Below are positions 36,849-45,677 of a stretch of DNA of 64,000 bases, in pieces. The notes below the pieces were generated by a model that saw nothing but the letters and a program-made list of their open reading frames with translations, was not told where the DNA came from and made no database searches. The position numbers and the translations under genes were made by a program. Position 1 is the first letter of the stretch. Each line of letters opens with the position of its first letter. The DNA is taken from positions 17,505 to 81,504 of the forward strand of contig NZ_JBFHFC010000010.1 of the NCBI RefSeq assembly GCF_041583835.1, written 5' to 3'. Source of the DNA: Thiomicrorhabdus sp041583835 (GTDB taxonomy: Bacteria > Pseudomonadota > Gammaproteobacteria > Thiomicrospirales > Thiomicrospiraceae).

Positions 36849-37328
36849 TTACCAGAGCTTTACTCCCTTTTGCTGCTGTTCCAAAACCCACTGCTGAAAG
36901 GCGGGTGGACCATACGCTAAAGTCAGTGGATTCTTTTCCAATACCGAACTAGAAGGATCTTGCTGTTGATAAATTAATGGCCGCATTTCTCGTTCTGCAA
37001 ACTGCATCAACCAACCCAAAGTTTCTTGAGGAATTTCTCGCCCAACGGGAACTGCTAAATCAACCTGCAACCCCTGCCAGGTCAAAATGCCGTCAATCAC
37101 CAGCGCACCGGACTCACTAGGCTTAAAAGAATCAGGCAACTGAGAATCAGCTTTCACCCAAGCACATTCAAATTTTCGACATGGATCTACGGGACGATTT
37201 TCATAATCGTCACAACCGCTTCCGGTACTATGGGGACAAGGATGACCCGGATAGGCCTCACACCCCTTGACACTTATCTGCACCCACCCATCACAACAAG
37301 CCGTACACGGCTGACACTGTCTAGACAT
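36849..37328 (-). CDS. YkgJ-family cysteine-cluster protein (CxxxCxxCC)
   Basis: 159-aa cytoplasmic protein. The N-terminal half carries the cluster CQPCTACCDGW, then GHPCPH, GCDDYENRP and CRKFECAW: about nine cysteines that probably hold a zinc or iron ion. The C-terminal half is ordinary and contains a Trp-rich tail. Proteins with this domain (UPF0153/YkgJ) are widespread but have no proven biochemical role. It is a single gene between the porin terminator and its own terminator. Confidence 0.8.
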   Translation of the reverse strand: MSRQCQPCTACCDGWVQISVKGCEAYPGHPCPHSTGSGCDDYENRPVDPCRKFECAWVKADSQLPDSFKPSESGALVIDGILTWQGLQVDLAVPVGREIPQETLGWLMQFAEREMRPLIYQQQDPSSSVLEKNPLTLAYGPPAFQQWVLEQQQKGVKLW

Positions 37329-37427
37329 AACACACCATTTTCAACATACATTTTAATGGACAAAGTATAACTGAGGACATTCAATCAAATGAAAAGAAAG
37401 GATAGAGAATTTTTTAAGGGCAATAAA

Positions 37428-37457
37428 AAAGCCCCGACTGTAAACAGTCGGGGCTTT
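37428..37457 (-). terminator. Intrinsic terminator of the porin gene
   Basis: A 13-bp stem AAAGCCCCGACTG / CAGTCGGGGCTTT with a TAAA loop is followed on the minus strand by a T-tract. It lies 41 bases after the porin stop. Confidence 0.92.
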
Positions 37458-37498
37458 CTGATCAAAGCTTAATCAAACTGTCTTACGACAGCAATTGA

Positions 37499-38530
37499 TT
37501 AGAACTTGTGAACCATACCTACAGAGATTGCAGTAGTAGCTTGAGGATCAGTAGAATCGTTACCTGCTGCACCAGTCATGTACTTGTCAGCAGTAATGTA
37601 TTCAACATAACCAGTAGTCTTCTTACCGAAAGAGTAGTCAAGACCTAGACCGAAAGCTGAAGCTGTTTTACGAGCATCTTTGTAGTCAACAGTTGAGTAC
37701 TTAGCTTTAGGCATGATGTTACCCATTTTGTAACCAACTTGAGCTTGGATGTTGTCACCTTCAGTAGAACTGTCAGTGTTAGCACCATCATCGAAAGTCT
37801 GGAACATTGCAGATGCGATCAAACCACCAGTAGCGTACTGTGCAGAAACACGAGTCTCAGAATAATCTTTACCATCAGTTGCAGCTTCACCCCAAGAGTT
37901 GTATGCCGCTGACAAGTATAGACCTTTCTTAGTAGAACCATACATAGCTGCTACAGAGTAAACGTTTGCCAAGCTAGACTTAGAAGCATCAACTGTATCA
38001 GTACCAGTACCATCTAGAGAAGCACCTTCAGTAGAAACACCAGCTGCAACAATTTTGATACCAGCGAATTCTGGAGAAACGTAAGCAACTACGTTGTCAG
38101 CACGAACTTCACCAGCTTTACCACCCATACCTAGGCCACCAGCAACAGTTTTCTTACCGATATCTCCGTAAGAGCTGTCACCGAAAAGGTCTTTAGCTTG
38201 AGACATTTTGAAAGGAGTGTCGTGACGACCTAGCAATACAGTACCGAAACCACCAGCTAGACCAACATATGCGTTACGACCAGAAAGTGAAGACATAGCA
38301 TCACCAACTTTTACACCGAATTCCATTTTGTAAACAGCTTTCAAACCGTTACCTAGGTCTTCAGAACCTTTAACACCGATACGTGAATCACGATCTTTAG
38401 TGAACATACCGTTATCATTTACAGAATCGATAGCAACGTTAACTTGACCGTATACAGTAGGAGCATCAGCCATTGCTACAGGAGCAGCGATAGCAGAAGC
38501 GATTGCTAGAGCAATTACATTCTTTTTCAT
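37499..38530 (-). CDS. Outer-membrane general porin
   Basis: 343-aa porin of the Gram-negative trimeric family. A signal peptide covers residues 1-21 (cut after PVAMA). The mature start TVYGQVNVAID, the early strand motif SRIGVKGSEDLGNGLKAVYKME and the C-terminal phenylalanine (SVGMVHKF, BamA recognition) are typical. Codon use is strongly biased toward a few codons (for example GCA/GCT Ala, GGT Gly), as in highly expressed genes. A good sigma-70 promoter and strong terminator flank it, so it is monocistronic. Confidence 0.93.
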   Translation of the reverse strand: MKKNVIALAIASAIAAPVAMADAPTVYGQVNVAIDSVNDNGMFTKDRDSRIGVKGSEDLGNGLKAVYKMEFGVKVGDAMSSLSGRNAYVGLAGGFGTVLLGRHDTPFKMSQAKDLFGDSSYGDIGKKTVAGGLGMGGKAGEVRADNVVAYVSPEFAGIKIVAAGVSTEGASLDGTGTDTVDASKSSLANVYSVAAMYGSTKKGLYLSAAYNSWGEAATDGKDYSETRVSAQYATGGLIASAMFQTFDDGANTDSSTEGDNIQAQVGYKMGNIMPKAKYSTVDYKDARKTASAFGLGLDYSFGKKTTGYVEYITADKYMTGAAGNDSTDPQATTAISVGMVHKF

Positions 38531-38584
38531 TTTTACAATCCTTAAGTTAGTTAAAACTGTCCACCTCTGGTGAACTTGGAAGTG

Positions 38585-38613
38585 ACTATATTGGATTAAA
38601 ATTTACTACGCAA
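38585..38613 (-). promoter_or_regulatory. Sigma-70 promoter of the porin gene
   Basis: On the minus strand, -35 TTGCGT and -10 TATAGT are separated by 17 bp, about 55-60 bases before the porin ATG. A T-rich stretch lies upstream of the -35 and could act as an UP element. AAGGA is the ribosome-binding site. Confidence 0.65.
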
Positions 38614-38756
38614 CTTTTTTTTGCAAAAAAACTACAAAATTAATCAATGTTGTTTTTTTGCAACACAACAAACCCTTACAAAACACCAAGCCATTATCAA
38701 TCAACAACTTAATAGAAAACCTTAATTCGATTTTTAATTTTAAACCGCAAAAACAA

Positions 38757-38781
38757 AAAAACCCGCATAAAGCGGGTTTTT
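38757..38781 (-). terminator. Terminator of rplM-rpsI
   Basis: AAAAACCCGC, a five-base loop, GCGGGTTTTT; on the minus strand followed by Ts. It lies 26 bases after the rpsI stop. Confidence 0.88.
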
Positions 38782-38806
38782 GATACAAAGCGAAAATATA
38801 TAAATA

Positions 38807-39199
38807 TTAACGTTTTGAGAACTGCGGACGACGACGTGCTTTGCGTAGACCGACTTTTTTACGTTCGACCTGACGAGCATCACGAGTCAATAGACCGCGT
38901 GCACGAAGCGCTGGACGATTACCTTCTTCATACGCAACCAATGCGCGAGAGATACCGTGACGTACCGCACCAGCTTGACCAGTTGTACCACCACCAACAA
39001 CAGTGATGTATGCATCAAACTTTTCTAAGTTCTCTGTCGCTTCTAAAGGCTGGTTAATTACCATAAGGTCGGTTTCACGAGCAAAATACTCTTTGATATC
39101 ACGACCGTTTACAGTCATTTTTCCAGACCCTGCACGCAAGAATACGCGAGCGACTGAGCTTTTACGACGTCCTGTTCCGTAGTATTGTTCTGTTGCCAT
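38807..39199 (-). CDS. rpsI: 30S ribosomal protein S9
   Basis: 130 aa. The start YYGTGRRKSSVARVFL and the basic C-terminal tail ending in QFSKR are diagnostic; the tail reaches the P-site tRNA. It is 13 bases downstream of rplM, the universal L13-S9 operon. Confidence 0.98.
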   Translation of the reverse strand: MATEQYYGTGRRKSSVARVFLRAGSGKMTVNGRDIKEYFARETDLMVINQPLEATENLEKFDAYITVVGGGTTGQAGAVRHGISRALVAYEEGNRPALRARGLLTRDARQVERKKVGLRKARRRPQFSKR

Positions 39200-39212
39200 C
39201 TTCTAATTCCTC

Positions 39213-39641
39213 TTACAACTCAAGTGCTTTAGGTTGTTGTGCCGTATGCGGATGATCAGTTCCAGCATACACTTTTAGTTTTTTAAACATTGCACGCCCT
39301 AGAGGACCTTTAGGCAACATTCCTTTTACTGCAAACTCAATTGGACGCTGAGGCGCTTTATCAATCAACTTTTCAAAGTTGGTTGATTTAAGATGACCTA
39401 CATAACCAGTGTGGTGATAGTACATCTTGTCTTTACGCTTGTTACCAGTAACTGCAACCTTGTCCGCATTGATTACAACAATGTAATCACCACAGTCAGC
39501 ATGAGGAGTATATTCCGGCTTGTGCTTACCACGTAAACGAGAAGCGATATCCGCCGCTAAACGACCCAAAGTTTTACCTTCAGCATCTACAATATACCAG
39601 TCACGTTTGATTTCAGCTGGCTTTGCAACAAATGTTTTCAT
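39213..39641 (-). CDS. rplM: 50S ribosomal protein L13
   Basis: 142 aa, early assembly protein of the large subunit. It starts KTFVAKPAEIKRDWYIVDAE, and the central GMLPKGPLGRAMFKKL is diagnostic. First gene of the rplM-rpsI operon. In E. coli L13 represses its own operon through the mRNA leader; here a leader of about 120 bases with a small hairpin separates a good promoter from the start. Confidence 0.98.
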   Translation of the reverse strand: MKTFVAKPAEIKRDWYIVDAEGKTLGRLAADIASRLRGKHKPEYTPHADCGDYIVVINADKVAVTGNKRKDKMYYHHTGYVGHLKSTNFEKLIDKAPQRPIEFAVKGMLPKGPLGRAMFKKLKVYAGTDHPHTAQQPKALEL

Positions 39642-39682
39642 AATTTGTTCCTAAAATTAAATAATCCAAATCCATAAGATTC

Positions 39683-39698
39683 ATCGTTCTATAACGAT
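39683..39698 (-). promoter_or_regulatory. Hairpin in the rplM leader, possible autoregulatory site
   Basis: ATCGTT-loop-AACGAT forms a 6-bp hairpin with a tetraloop about 42 bases before the rplM start, inside the predicted 5' untranslated region. Its role is inferred only from the known leader control of L13 operons. Confidence 0.4.
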
Positions 39699-39770
39699 TT
39701 ACGTTAAGTCCGATCAATCCACTTACTGTTTTAACGGGCAATAAGGGGGAAGGATTAACGAGACGAAGGA

Positions 39771-39799
39771 TTATACTGCTTAGTTCAAATGGTTTCAAT
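39771..39799 (-). promoter_or_regulatory. Sigma-70 promoter of rplM-rpsI
   Basis: On the minus strand -35 TTGAAA and a perfect -10 TATAAT are 17 bp apart. The predicted transcript starts about 120 bases before the rplM ATG. Confidence 0.75.
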
Positions 39800-39878
39800 C
39801 ACTTATACTAAAAATAATCTCGATTTAATATCATTGAAACAATGAACCAAGCAAAGCCTGTTAATTTAACAAAATCAA

Positions 39879-40970
39879 TCAGACATTGAATCTAAAGTGC
39901 ATGACGTCTCCGTCCTGCACAATATACTCTTTCCCTTCCAATCTTTGTTTACCGGCCGCCTTGGCTCCGGCATCCCCTTTATACTCAATAAAATCTTCGT
40001 ATGCCGTTACTTCGGCACGAATGAAACCTTTTTCAAAATCCGTATGAATCACGCCTGCCGCTTGCGGTGCTGTCGCCCCTACTTTAATTGTCCAGGCACG
40101 CACCTCTTTAACACCGGCGGTAAAATAAGTCTGCAAACCTAACAACTTATATGCTGCTCGAATAACACGATTTAAACCAGGCTCATCCTGACCCATCTCT
40201 TCTAAAAAGTCAGCTTTATCTTCTGCATCAAGCTCGGCAATTTCTGCTTCAATGGCAGCACACACCGGCACCACAATCGCGCCCTGCTCTGCCGCCAACT
40301 TTTCGACCGAATCCAAGTACGGGTTGTTTTCAAATCCGTCTTCGTTCACATTGGCGATGTACATCATCGGTTTAATTGTCAAAAGGTGTAGATCTTGCAA
40401 CTGCTTACGCTCATCATCACTTAATTCAATCAACCGAACCAATTTACCGGCCTCAACTTCCTTAAGCACCTTTTCCAAGACATTCAAACGAGCCGTCGCC
40501 TCTTTATCACCGCTTTTTGCAATACGCTGCACCTTTTGAATCGCCTTCTCAACCGATTCCATATCAGCCAAGACCAACTCCATATTAATGATTTCGATAT
40601 CACTTAACGGATCGACTTTTCCGGCAACGTGAACAATGTCATCATTTTCAAAACAACGGACTACCTGCACGATCGCATCGGTTTCGCGAATATTCGCTAA
40701 GAACTTGTTACCCAAGCCTTCACCTTTCGATGCACCCTCTACCAAACCGGCAATATCCATAAAGTCGACGGTCGCGGACAATACACGCTCCGGCTTCACA
40801 ATTTCGGCCAACGCCTGCTCACGCGGATCCGGAACAGGCACCACTCCAACATTCGGCTCAATTGTACAGAACGGGTAGTTTGCAGATTCAATTCCTGCAT
40901 TCGTTAAAGCATTAAATAATGTCGATTTTCCAACGTTAGGTAAGCCAACGATACCGCATTTAATTGCCAT
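39879..40970 (-). CDS. ychF: Redox-regulated ATPase YchF
   Basis: Obg-related P-loop protein that prefers ATP. The G1 motif GLPNVGKSTLFNAL is at the N-terminus. The usual NKxD specificity motif is replaced by NVNE, which is why the family binds ATP. A coiled-coil and a C-terminal TGS domain (HTDFEKGFIRAEV) follow. 363 aa. It lies 33 bases after pth, the classical pth-ychF pair. Confidence 0.97.
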   Translation of the reverse strand: MAIKCGIVGLPNVGKSTLFNALTNAGIESANYPFCTIEPNVGVVPVPDPREQALAEIVKPERVLSATVDFMDIAGLVEGASKGEGLGNKFLANIRETDAIVQVVRCFENDDIVHVAGKVDPLSDIEIINMELVLADMESVEKAIQKVQRIAKSGDKEATARLNVLEKVLKEVEAGKLVRLIELSDDERKQLQDLHLLTIKPMMYIANVNEDGFENNPYLDSVEKLAAEQGAIVVPVCAAIEAEIAELDAEDKADFLEEMGQDEPGLNRVIRAAYKLLGLQTYFTAGVKEVRAWTIKVGATAPQAAGVIHTDFEKGFIRAEVTAYEDFIEYKGDAGAKAAGKQRLEGKEYIVQDGDVMHFRFNV

Positions 40971-41003
40971 TGAGTTTCTCCTTAAAAAGTAGAGTGCTTT
41001 GAA

Positions 41004-41579
41004 TTATGATTTGGTGTGTAGCTGATGCATTGCTTTTTGAATATCTCCCCTAATAAGCTCGGGAAGAACGCGAGTCGCCTGATAAATTTCATCATCGATT
41101 TTTTGGCGATCAATCTTGGACGGCGCTTTAAGCACATAATCAACCACCTGATCACGATGCCCAGGATGACCGATACCCAAACGCAATCTTAGAAATTCCT
41201 TACCTAGCGCTGCAATAGTATCCCTCAGACCGTTATGTCCACCATGACCGCCCCCTTTCTTGAGTTTGGCCACACCAGGCTCCAGATCGAGTTCATCATG
41301 AACCACCAAAATGGATTCAACAGGAATTTTGTAGAAGTTTGCCAGGGCTTGAATAGATTGGCCGCTACGATTCATGAACGTTGCCGGCTTCAGCAACCAG
41401 AAGTCCAAACCGGCGGATTGCACTCGCACAGCCTCACCTAGAAATTTAGTTTCTGGACGAAATACCACACCATACTGTCTGGCTACTTCCTCCACAAACC
41501 AAAAACCGGCGTTATGTCGGGTCTGATCATATTTATCACCTGGGTTACCCAGGCCTACAATAAGTTGAACAGAAGACAT
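41004..41579 (-). CDS. pth: Peptidyl-tRNA hydrolase
   Basis: Recycles stalled peptidyl-tRNAs. Motifs LIVGLGNPG, the catalytic histidine in TRHNAGFWFV, and GHGGHNGLRD are all present. The ATG at 41579 gives 191 aa; a TTG extension to 41597 is not needed. It lies 49 bases downstream of rplY and before ychF. Confidence 0.96.
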   Translation of the reverse strand: MSSVQLIVGLGNPGDKYDQTRHNAGFWFVEEVARQYGVVFRPETKFLGEAVRVQSAGLDFWLLKPATFMNRSGQSIQALANFYKIPVESILVVHDELDLEPGVAKLKKGGGHGGHNGLRDTIAALGKEFLRLRLGIGHPGHRDQVVDYVLKAPSKIDRQKIDDEIYQATRVLPELIRGDIQKAMHQLHTKS

Positions 41580-41628
41580 ACGCCGGCTCTCAAACAATCA
41601 GGTTATTATTGAATAATCAATAAATTCC

Positions 41629-42213
41629 TTATTTACGTTTTGGCTTGGTAATGTTTACAACCGACTGGTCGTAATCAGAGTTACCGTGAGTCAATGCTGT
41701 AATTACAACACCTTCAGGTAAATCCAACTCAGACAAACGCAAGCTTCCGCCCGCTTCCATCTTAGAAACATCAACTGTAATAGCAGTCGGTAGGTTTTTA
41801 GCCAAACAACGAACTTCAACAGTAGGCTGAAGGATTGTCATCATACCACCCATCTTCACACCAGGCGCAGATGACTTACCAACGAAGTTAAACGGTACAT
41901 TCTTGGTGATTTGATTGTTATCAGAAGCACGCTGCAAATCAACGTGGGAAACATCACCTGTAGCAGGATGACGCTGAATGTCTTTAACAACACAAGTTTC
42001 AGTTTCACCACCAGTAACATCGATAGTCAAAACAGTGTTAAAGATATCTGCGTTAGCAAAAGCATGCTTAACAAAGTTTCCTGAAAACGCAATCGATACC
42101 GCATCTTTATCTGCGCCGTAAATGATTGCTGGTACTTTACCCGTACGACGAAGGCGGCGGCTCGCACCTTTCCCTTCTTCCGAACGGATTTCTGCTGTCC
42201 AATTCTGGCTCAT
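41629..42213 (-). CDS. rplY: 50S ribosomal protein L25, long (CTC) form
   Basis: 194-aa version with the N-terminal 5S-rRNA-binding L25 domain (GKGASRRLRRTGKVPAIIYG) plus a C-terminal beta domain, as in the general stress protein CTC form. It lies between prs and pth as is usual. The leader upstream is long, about 130 bases from the putative promoter. Confidence 0.96.
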   Translation of the reverse strand: MSQNWTAEIRSEEGKGASRRLRRTGKVPAIIYGADKDAVSIAFSGNFVKHAFANADIFNTVLTIDVTGGETETCVVKDIQRHPATGDVSHVDLQRASDNNQITKNVPFNFVGKSSAPGVKMGGMMTILQPTVEVRCLAKNLPTAITVDVSKMEAGGSLRLSELDLPEGVVITALTHGNSDYDQSVVNITKPKRK

Positions 42214-42345
42214 TTTTAATACTCCAATAGCGACAATCTTATCTAATGAACCGGTACTTTTTATTTATATACCGTGCACTTTATAACTTTAAGATCGCCA
42301 ATTTATAAATCTCACGTTTCGCGACCAAACGCAAGGGAAGCGGGA

Positions 42346-42374
42346 ATTATACTCAAAAAAAGGATTTTTTCCAG
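42346..42374 (-). promoter_or_regulatory. Probable promoter of rplY-pth-ychF
   Basis: On the minus strand a perfect TATAAT is preceded at 17 bp by CTGGAA, a weak -35. The site lies just behind the prs terminator, so it separates rplY from prs. Confidence 0.45.
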
Positions 42375-42423
42375 TTTTTTTATATGAATTTCAAGCACTT
42401 CTTCAACCCAGACCCCAAAATGC

Positions 42424-42450
42424 AAAAACGCCCCGGTTGGGGCGTTTTTT
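42424..42450. terminator. Intrinsic terminator of prs
   Basis: AAAAACGCCCC, GGTT loop, GGGGCGTTTTT. Strong symmetrical hairpin 25 bases after the prs stop. Confidence 0.92.
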
Positions 42451-42474
42451 CTTTACGGCACAACAACACATCAC

Positions 42475-43431
42475 TTAATGATGCATCAACTCCGTAACCG
42501 ACTCTTCCTGGTGAACACGACGAATCGTTTCACCCAACATACTGGAAATACTCACTCTACGAATACGTTCACACGCCATTGCTTCTGCGGTGGCCGGAAT
42601 CGAATCCGTCACCACCAATTCTTTCAATACCGAGTTATTGATATTCTCAACGGCCGGACCCGACAATACGGCGTGCACAACATAAGCCGAAACACTTTTC
42701 GCACCACGCTCCATCAAAGCCGCTGCCGCTTTACACAATGTACCTGCCGTATCAACCATATCATCAATGATGATACAGTCGCGCCCTTCGATATCACCAA
42801 TAATATTCATGACCTGAGAGACGTTCGCTTTTGGACGACGCTTATCAATAATGGCCATATCGGCATCAACCGCCTTGGCAACGGCGCGTGCACGAACCAC
42901 ACCACCCATATCAGGAGACACGATTGTGACGTTTTCCAAATCACAATTCTTTTGCATGTCTTCAACCAAAAGCGGTGAACCGTAAATATTGTCAACCGGA
43001 ATATCAAAGAAACCCTGGATTTGATCCGAGTGCAAATCTACAGTAATGACTCGGTGCGCACCCGCAACGGTAATCATGTCCGCCGACAAACGAGCGGTAA
43101 TCGGCACACGCGCCGAGTGAGGACGACGATCCTGACGAGCAAAACCATAATAAGGCACTACGGCTGTAATACGCGCTGCCGAAGCTCTTTTCAAAGCATC
43201 GATCATCACCAGCATTTCCATCAAGTTGACGGCAGGCTCTGGGGTACAGGTAGGTTGTAAAACATAAACATCTTGCCCACGAACAGATTCTTTGATCTCA
43301 ACCATGATTTCGCCATCGCTAAAACGGCCTACATCGGCTTTACCTAGGGGAATATCTAAATATTGGGAGATTTTTTCTGCAAGACTGACATTTGCGTTTC
43401 CCGCAAAAATCATGACATTTCTGTTAGCCAT
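42475..43431 (-). CDS. prs: Ribose-phosphate pyrophosphokinase
   Basis: Makes PRPP from ribose-5-phosphate and ATP for nucleotide, histidine, tryptophan and NAD synthesis. ATP-binding segment GRFSDGEIMVEI, the RQDRRPHSARVPITA loop, and the PRPP-binding DCIIIDDMVDTAGT are complete. 318 aa. It lies directly downstream of tRNA-Gln, as in most gammaproteobacteria. Confidence 0.98.
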   Translation of the reverse strand: MANRNVMIFAGNANVSLAEKISQYLDIPLGKADVGRFSDGEIMVEIKESVRGQDVYVLQPTCTPEPAVNLMEMLVMIDALKRASAARITAVVPYYGFARQDRRPHSARVPITARLSADMITVAGAHRVITVDLHSDQIQGFFDIPVDNIYGSPLLVEDMQKNCDLENVTIVSPDMGGVVRARAVAKAVDADMAIIDKRRPKANVSQVMNIIGDIEGRDCIIIDDMVDTAGTLCKAAAALMERGAKSVSAYVVHAVLSGPAVENINNSVLKELVVTDSIPATAEAMACERIRRVSISSMLGETIRRVHQEESVTELMHH

Positions 43432-43485
43432 TTAAGGCGCTCCTGTTCGAGGATAATAATGACTTGGGGAATTCAGAAAGGATAT

Positions 43486-43560
43486 TGGCAGGGCTGGCAG
43501 GATTCGAACCTGCGGTACACTGGATCAAAACCAGATGCCTTACCGCTTGGCTACAGCCCT
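43486..43560 (-). tRNA. tRNA-Gln (UUG)
   Basis: 75-base cloverleaf on the minus strand with encoded 3' CCA. Seven-base acceptor AGGGCTG / CAGCCCT, D-loop GCCAAGCGGTAAGGC, anticodon loop TTTTGAT giving anticodon TTG, and T-arm GGTTCGAATCC. Located between the TPR lipoprotein gene and prs, where ispE-tRNA-Gln-prs is the usual order. Confidence 0.95.
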
Positions 43561-43682
43561 TTAATATCTCTGTCGTTAAAGACAGGTGCGTATTATCCAT
43601 TTATTTTCCCGAAGTTCAAGCAAAATTTTACTTTTTCTTTAGGTTATTTAAGGTTTCTTTACATCTAAACGCTATTATTGAA

Positions 43683-45449
43683 TCACCGAATCACTTCACC
43701 GGATTTCAAACGATCAATAAGCGTTTGATATTCCGAATTATTTATAAACTGATCTTTGTATTTCGCCCAAAGCTGCGTCGCCTGCTCTGTCTGCCCGGCC
43801 TGCCACAGTGTTGCAACCAAATGCATCAAAACCACGTCGTCCAGTTTAATGGACAATGCTTTTCTGAGATAAGCTTCAGCCTCTTGATACTTTTTCTGCT
43901 GATAGGCTAACCAACCGATACTATCCAATACATAATAACTGTCCGGCGCCAATTTAAAAGCTTTATTCAATAACTTTTCCGCGTCCTTCATCTTTATGCC
44001 CTGTTCGACATAAAAGTAACCCAACGCATTTAAGGCATCCACCTCATTCGGATCCAGCTCTATAACCCTTTTCAGATTTGCCTCATATTCATCAAAGCGT
44101 TTAAGGTCGTACAACATAACCGACTGCGCCAACAACAATTCAATATTGTTCGGATCCAAGTCAATCGCCTGACTATACTCCGCTACCGACTTCTCGAACA
44201 TTTGACTGGCCCGGTAGAATATTCCTTTCGCTCTCAACACTTTGACTTTGGCCTCGACACTTTCACTGTCAATCTGATCCAATACCGCCAGAGCATCGTT
44301 TAACCCCTTGGATGCAAATACAATTTCGGCCTGATGCAACTTCGCGTCAATCGAATACGGCTCCTGCTTCACTAAACCGTAAAACGCCATAGCCTCGTCT
44401 AAATTCTCTTGCTCTTGACTCAACACACCTAAATAATAATAACCCACCGAATCATAACCGGGCTGAACGGCTACATGCTCCAGGTTTTTACGCGCATCGG
44501 AGAATTTCTCCATTTCAATCTGCAATAGCGCCAAAGACAACCTAGAAGTCGTCGCTTCCGGATTCGCCTTCAATATCGTTTTATAACGCGATTCGGCCTG
44601 AGTAAACTTCTCAGCTTTTACTTCCAACCGAGCGACTCTTTCCTGAACCAGCCAATCGTCCGGATGCCTCTTAAGATAAGAATTCAATTCCAACAAGCCC
44701 GGTAAAGGTGAATTCAACTTTAAATAAACTTGGGAAAGCAACTGATAAATTTGCGGCTCTGTTTGCTCGCGCTCCTTTTTAGGCAACAATGCCAAAGCCT
44801 TTTTCAACATGGGCACCGCTTTATCCGACTGCTCGTAGTGTGCCGCTAAAAAACCGTAACCATAATAAACCTGCCACACATCCGGGTAAGTTTTAACAAC
44901 TTGTTCAAAAAAAGGCATCACGACTTCCGCACCCGCAGCTCGCGCCGCTCTTTGAGCCGCAGATAAAACATCTTCCTCCAAACTCGCCGTGGATAAGGTT
45001 CGGTAGTGCTTCCATTGATCAATTGCCTGCTCAACCTTGCCGGCACGCAATGACATTAAATAGGATGCACGCCAAGGCGTCGGATTAGCCGGCTCCACTT
45101 CCAACCAAAGCTGCGCTGCACGACCGATATTATCCTCGTCATAAGTTGCCATCGATAATTCGAAAGCCCGCTTAACCAATTCGACATTCCGTGTTTTAAG
45201 CGCCAGAGGATAAATCAAGTCATAAGCGTCTCCAGGATACCCTTTCGCCACCATGACCTCCGCAGCCAACACTTGATACATCAACTGCGCACTCAACTCC
45301 GACGTTTTTAATGATGTTTGATCACCGACCGTCACAAACGGGGCCGGAGGTTGTGACGAGATCAAAGAATTCTGAGCCGGCTTCTGTGCATCCATCGTCG
45401 AACATCCCGAAAGCGCAAACAAACCGACACAGGCAAGCCACTTATTCAT
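43683..45449 (-). CDS. TPR-repeat lipoprotein
   Basis: 588 aa from the ATG at 45449. The signal ends with the lipobox FALSGC, so it is anchored by lipid. The rest is a long array of tetratricopeptide repeats (for example AEYSQAIDLDPNNIELLLA and LKRVIELDPNEVDALNALGY), a protein-interaction scaffold. In many gammaproteobacteria a similar TPR protein lies between hemA and lolB-ispE-prs; here lolB and ispE are missing from the interval. It is divergent from hemA. Exact role unknown; an envelope scaffold is likely. A longer frame to 45494 would hide the signal and is rejected. Confidence 0.85.
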   Translation of the reverse strand: MNKWLACVGLFALSGCSTMDAQKPAQNSLISSQPPAPFVTVGDQTSLKTSELSAQLMYQVLAAEVMVAKGYPGDAYDLIYPLALKTRNVELVKRAFELSMATYDEDNIGRAAQLWLEVEPANPTPWRASYLMSLRAGKVEQAIDQWKHYRTLSTASLEEDVLSAAQRAARAAGAEVVMPFFEQVVKTYPDVWQVYYGYGFLAAHYEQSDKAVPMLKKALALLPKKEREQTEPQIYQLLSQVYLKLNSPLPGLLELNSYLKRHPDDWLVQERVARLEVKAEKFTQAESRYKTILKANPEATTSRLSLALLQIEMEKFSDARKNLEHVAVQPGYDSVGYYYLGVLSQEQENLDEAMAFYGLVKQEPYSIDAKLHQAEIVFASKGLNDALAVLDQIDSESVEAKVKVLRAKGIFYRASQMFEKSVAEYSQAIDLDPNNIELLLAQSVMLYDLKRFDEYEANLKRVIELDPNEVDALNALGYFYVEQGIKMKDAEKLLNKAFKLAPDSYYVLDSIGWLAYQQKKYQEAEAYLRKALSIKLDDVVLMHLVATLWQAGQTEQATQLWAKYKDQFINNSEYQTLIDRLKSGEVIR

Positions 45450-45583
45450 GCTGCCTTTCACTAAAAACCTTTCAACAAAACTGTCTAAATACATTACTGA
45501 ATTTTCCTATTCAAGCCCCCTGAAACACAATAACATACAGAGACCCGACTTCAACTTTTCATCTTCTAAAACGGGCAAAACCC

Positions 45584-45612
45584 TTATTAAAACTTGCAAT
45601 TAGCCCTATAAT
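45584..45612 (+). promoter_or_regulatory. Promoter of hemA-prfA-prmC-moeB
   Basis: -10 TATAAT with a -35 TTATTA at 17 bp, about 66 bases before the hemA ATG, in the divergent region with the TPR gene. Confidence 0.55.
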
Positions 45613-45677
45613 TTAGCAGAATTACGCCTCTTTGGTCACAATTCGCTCTGGAACATTTTACGGTACACCACTCGATT

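Noticed and set aside
42478..42978. 166-codon open frame on the plus strand inside prs
   Set aside because: Antisense to prs; His/Thr/Arg-rich shadow without any recognisable motif.
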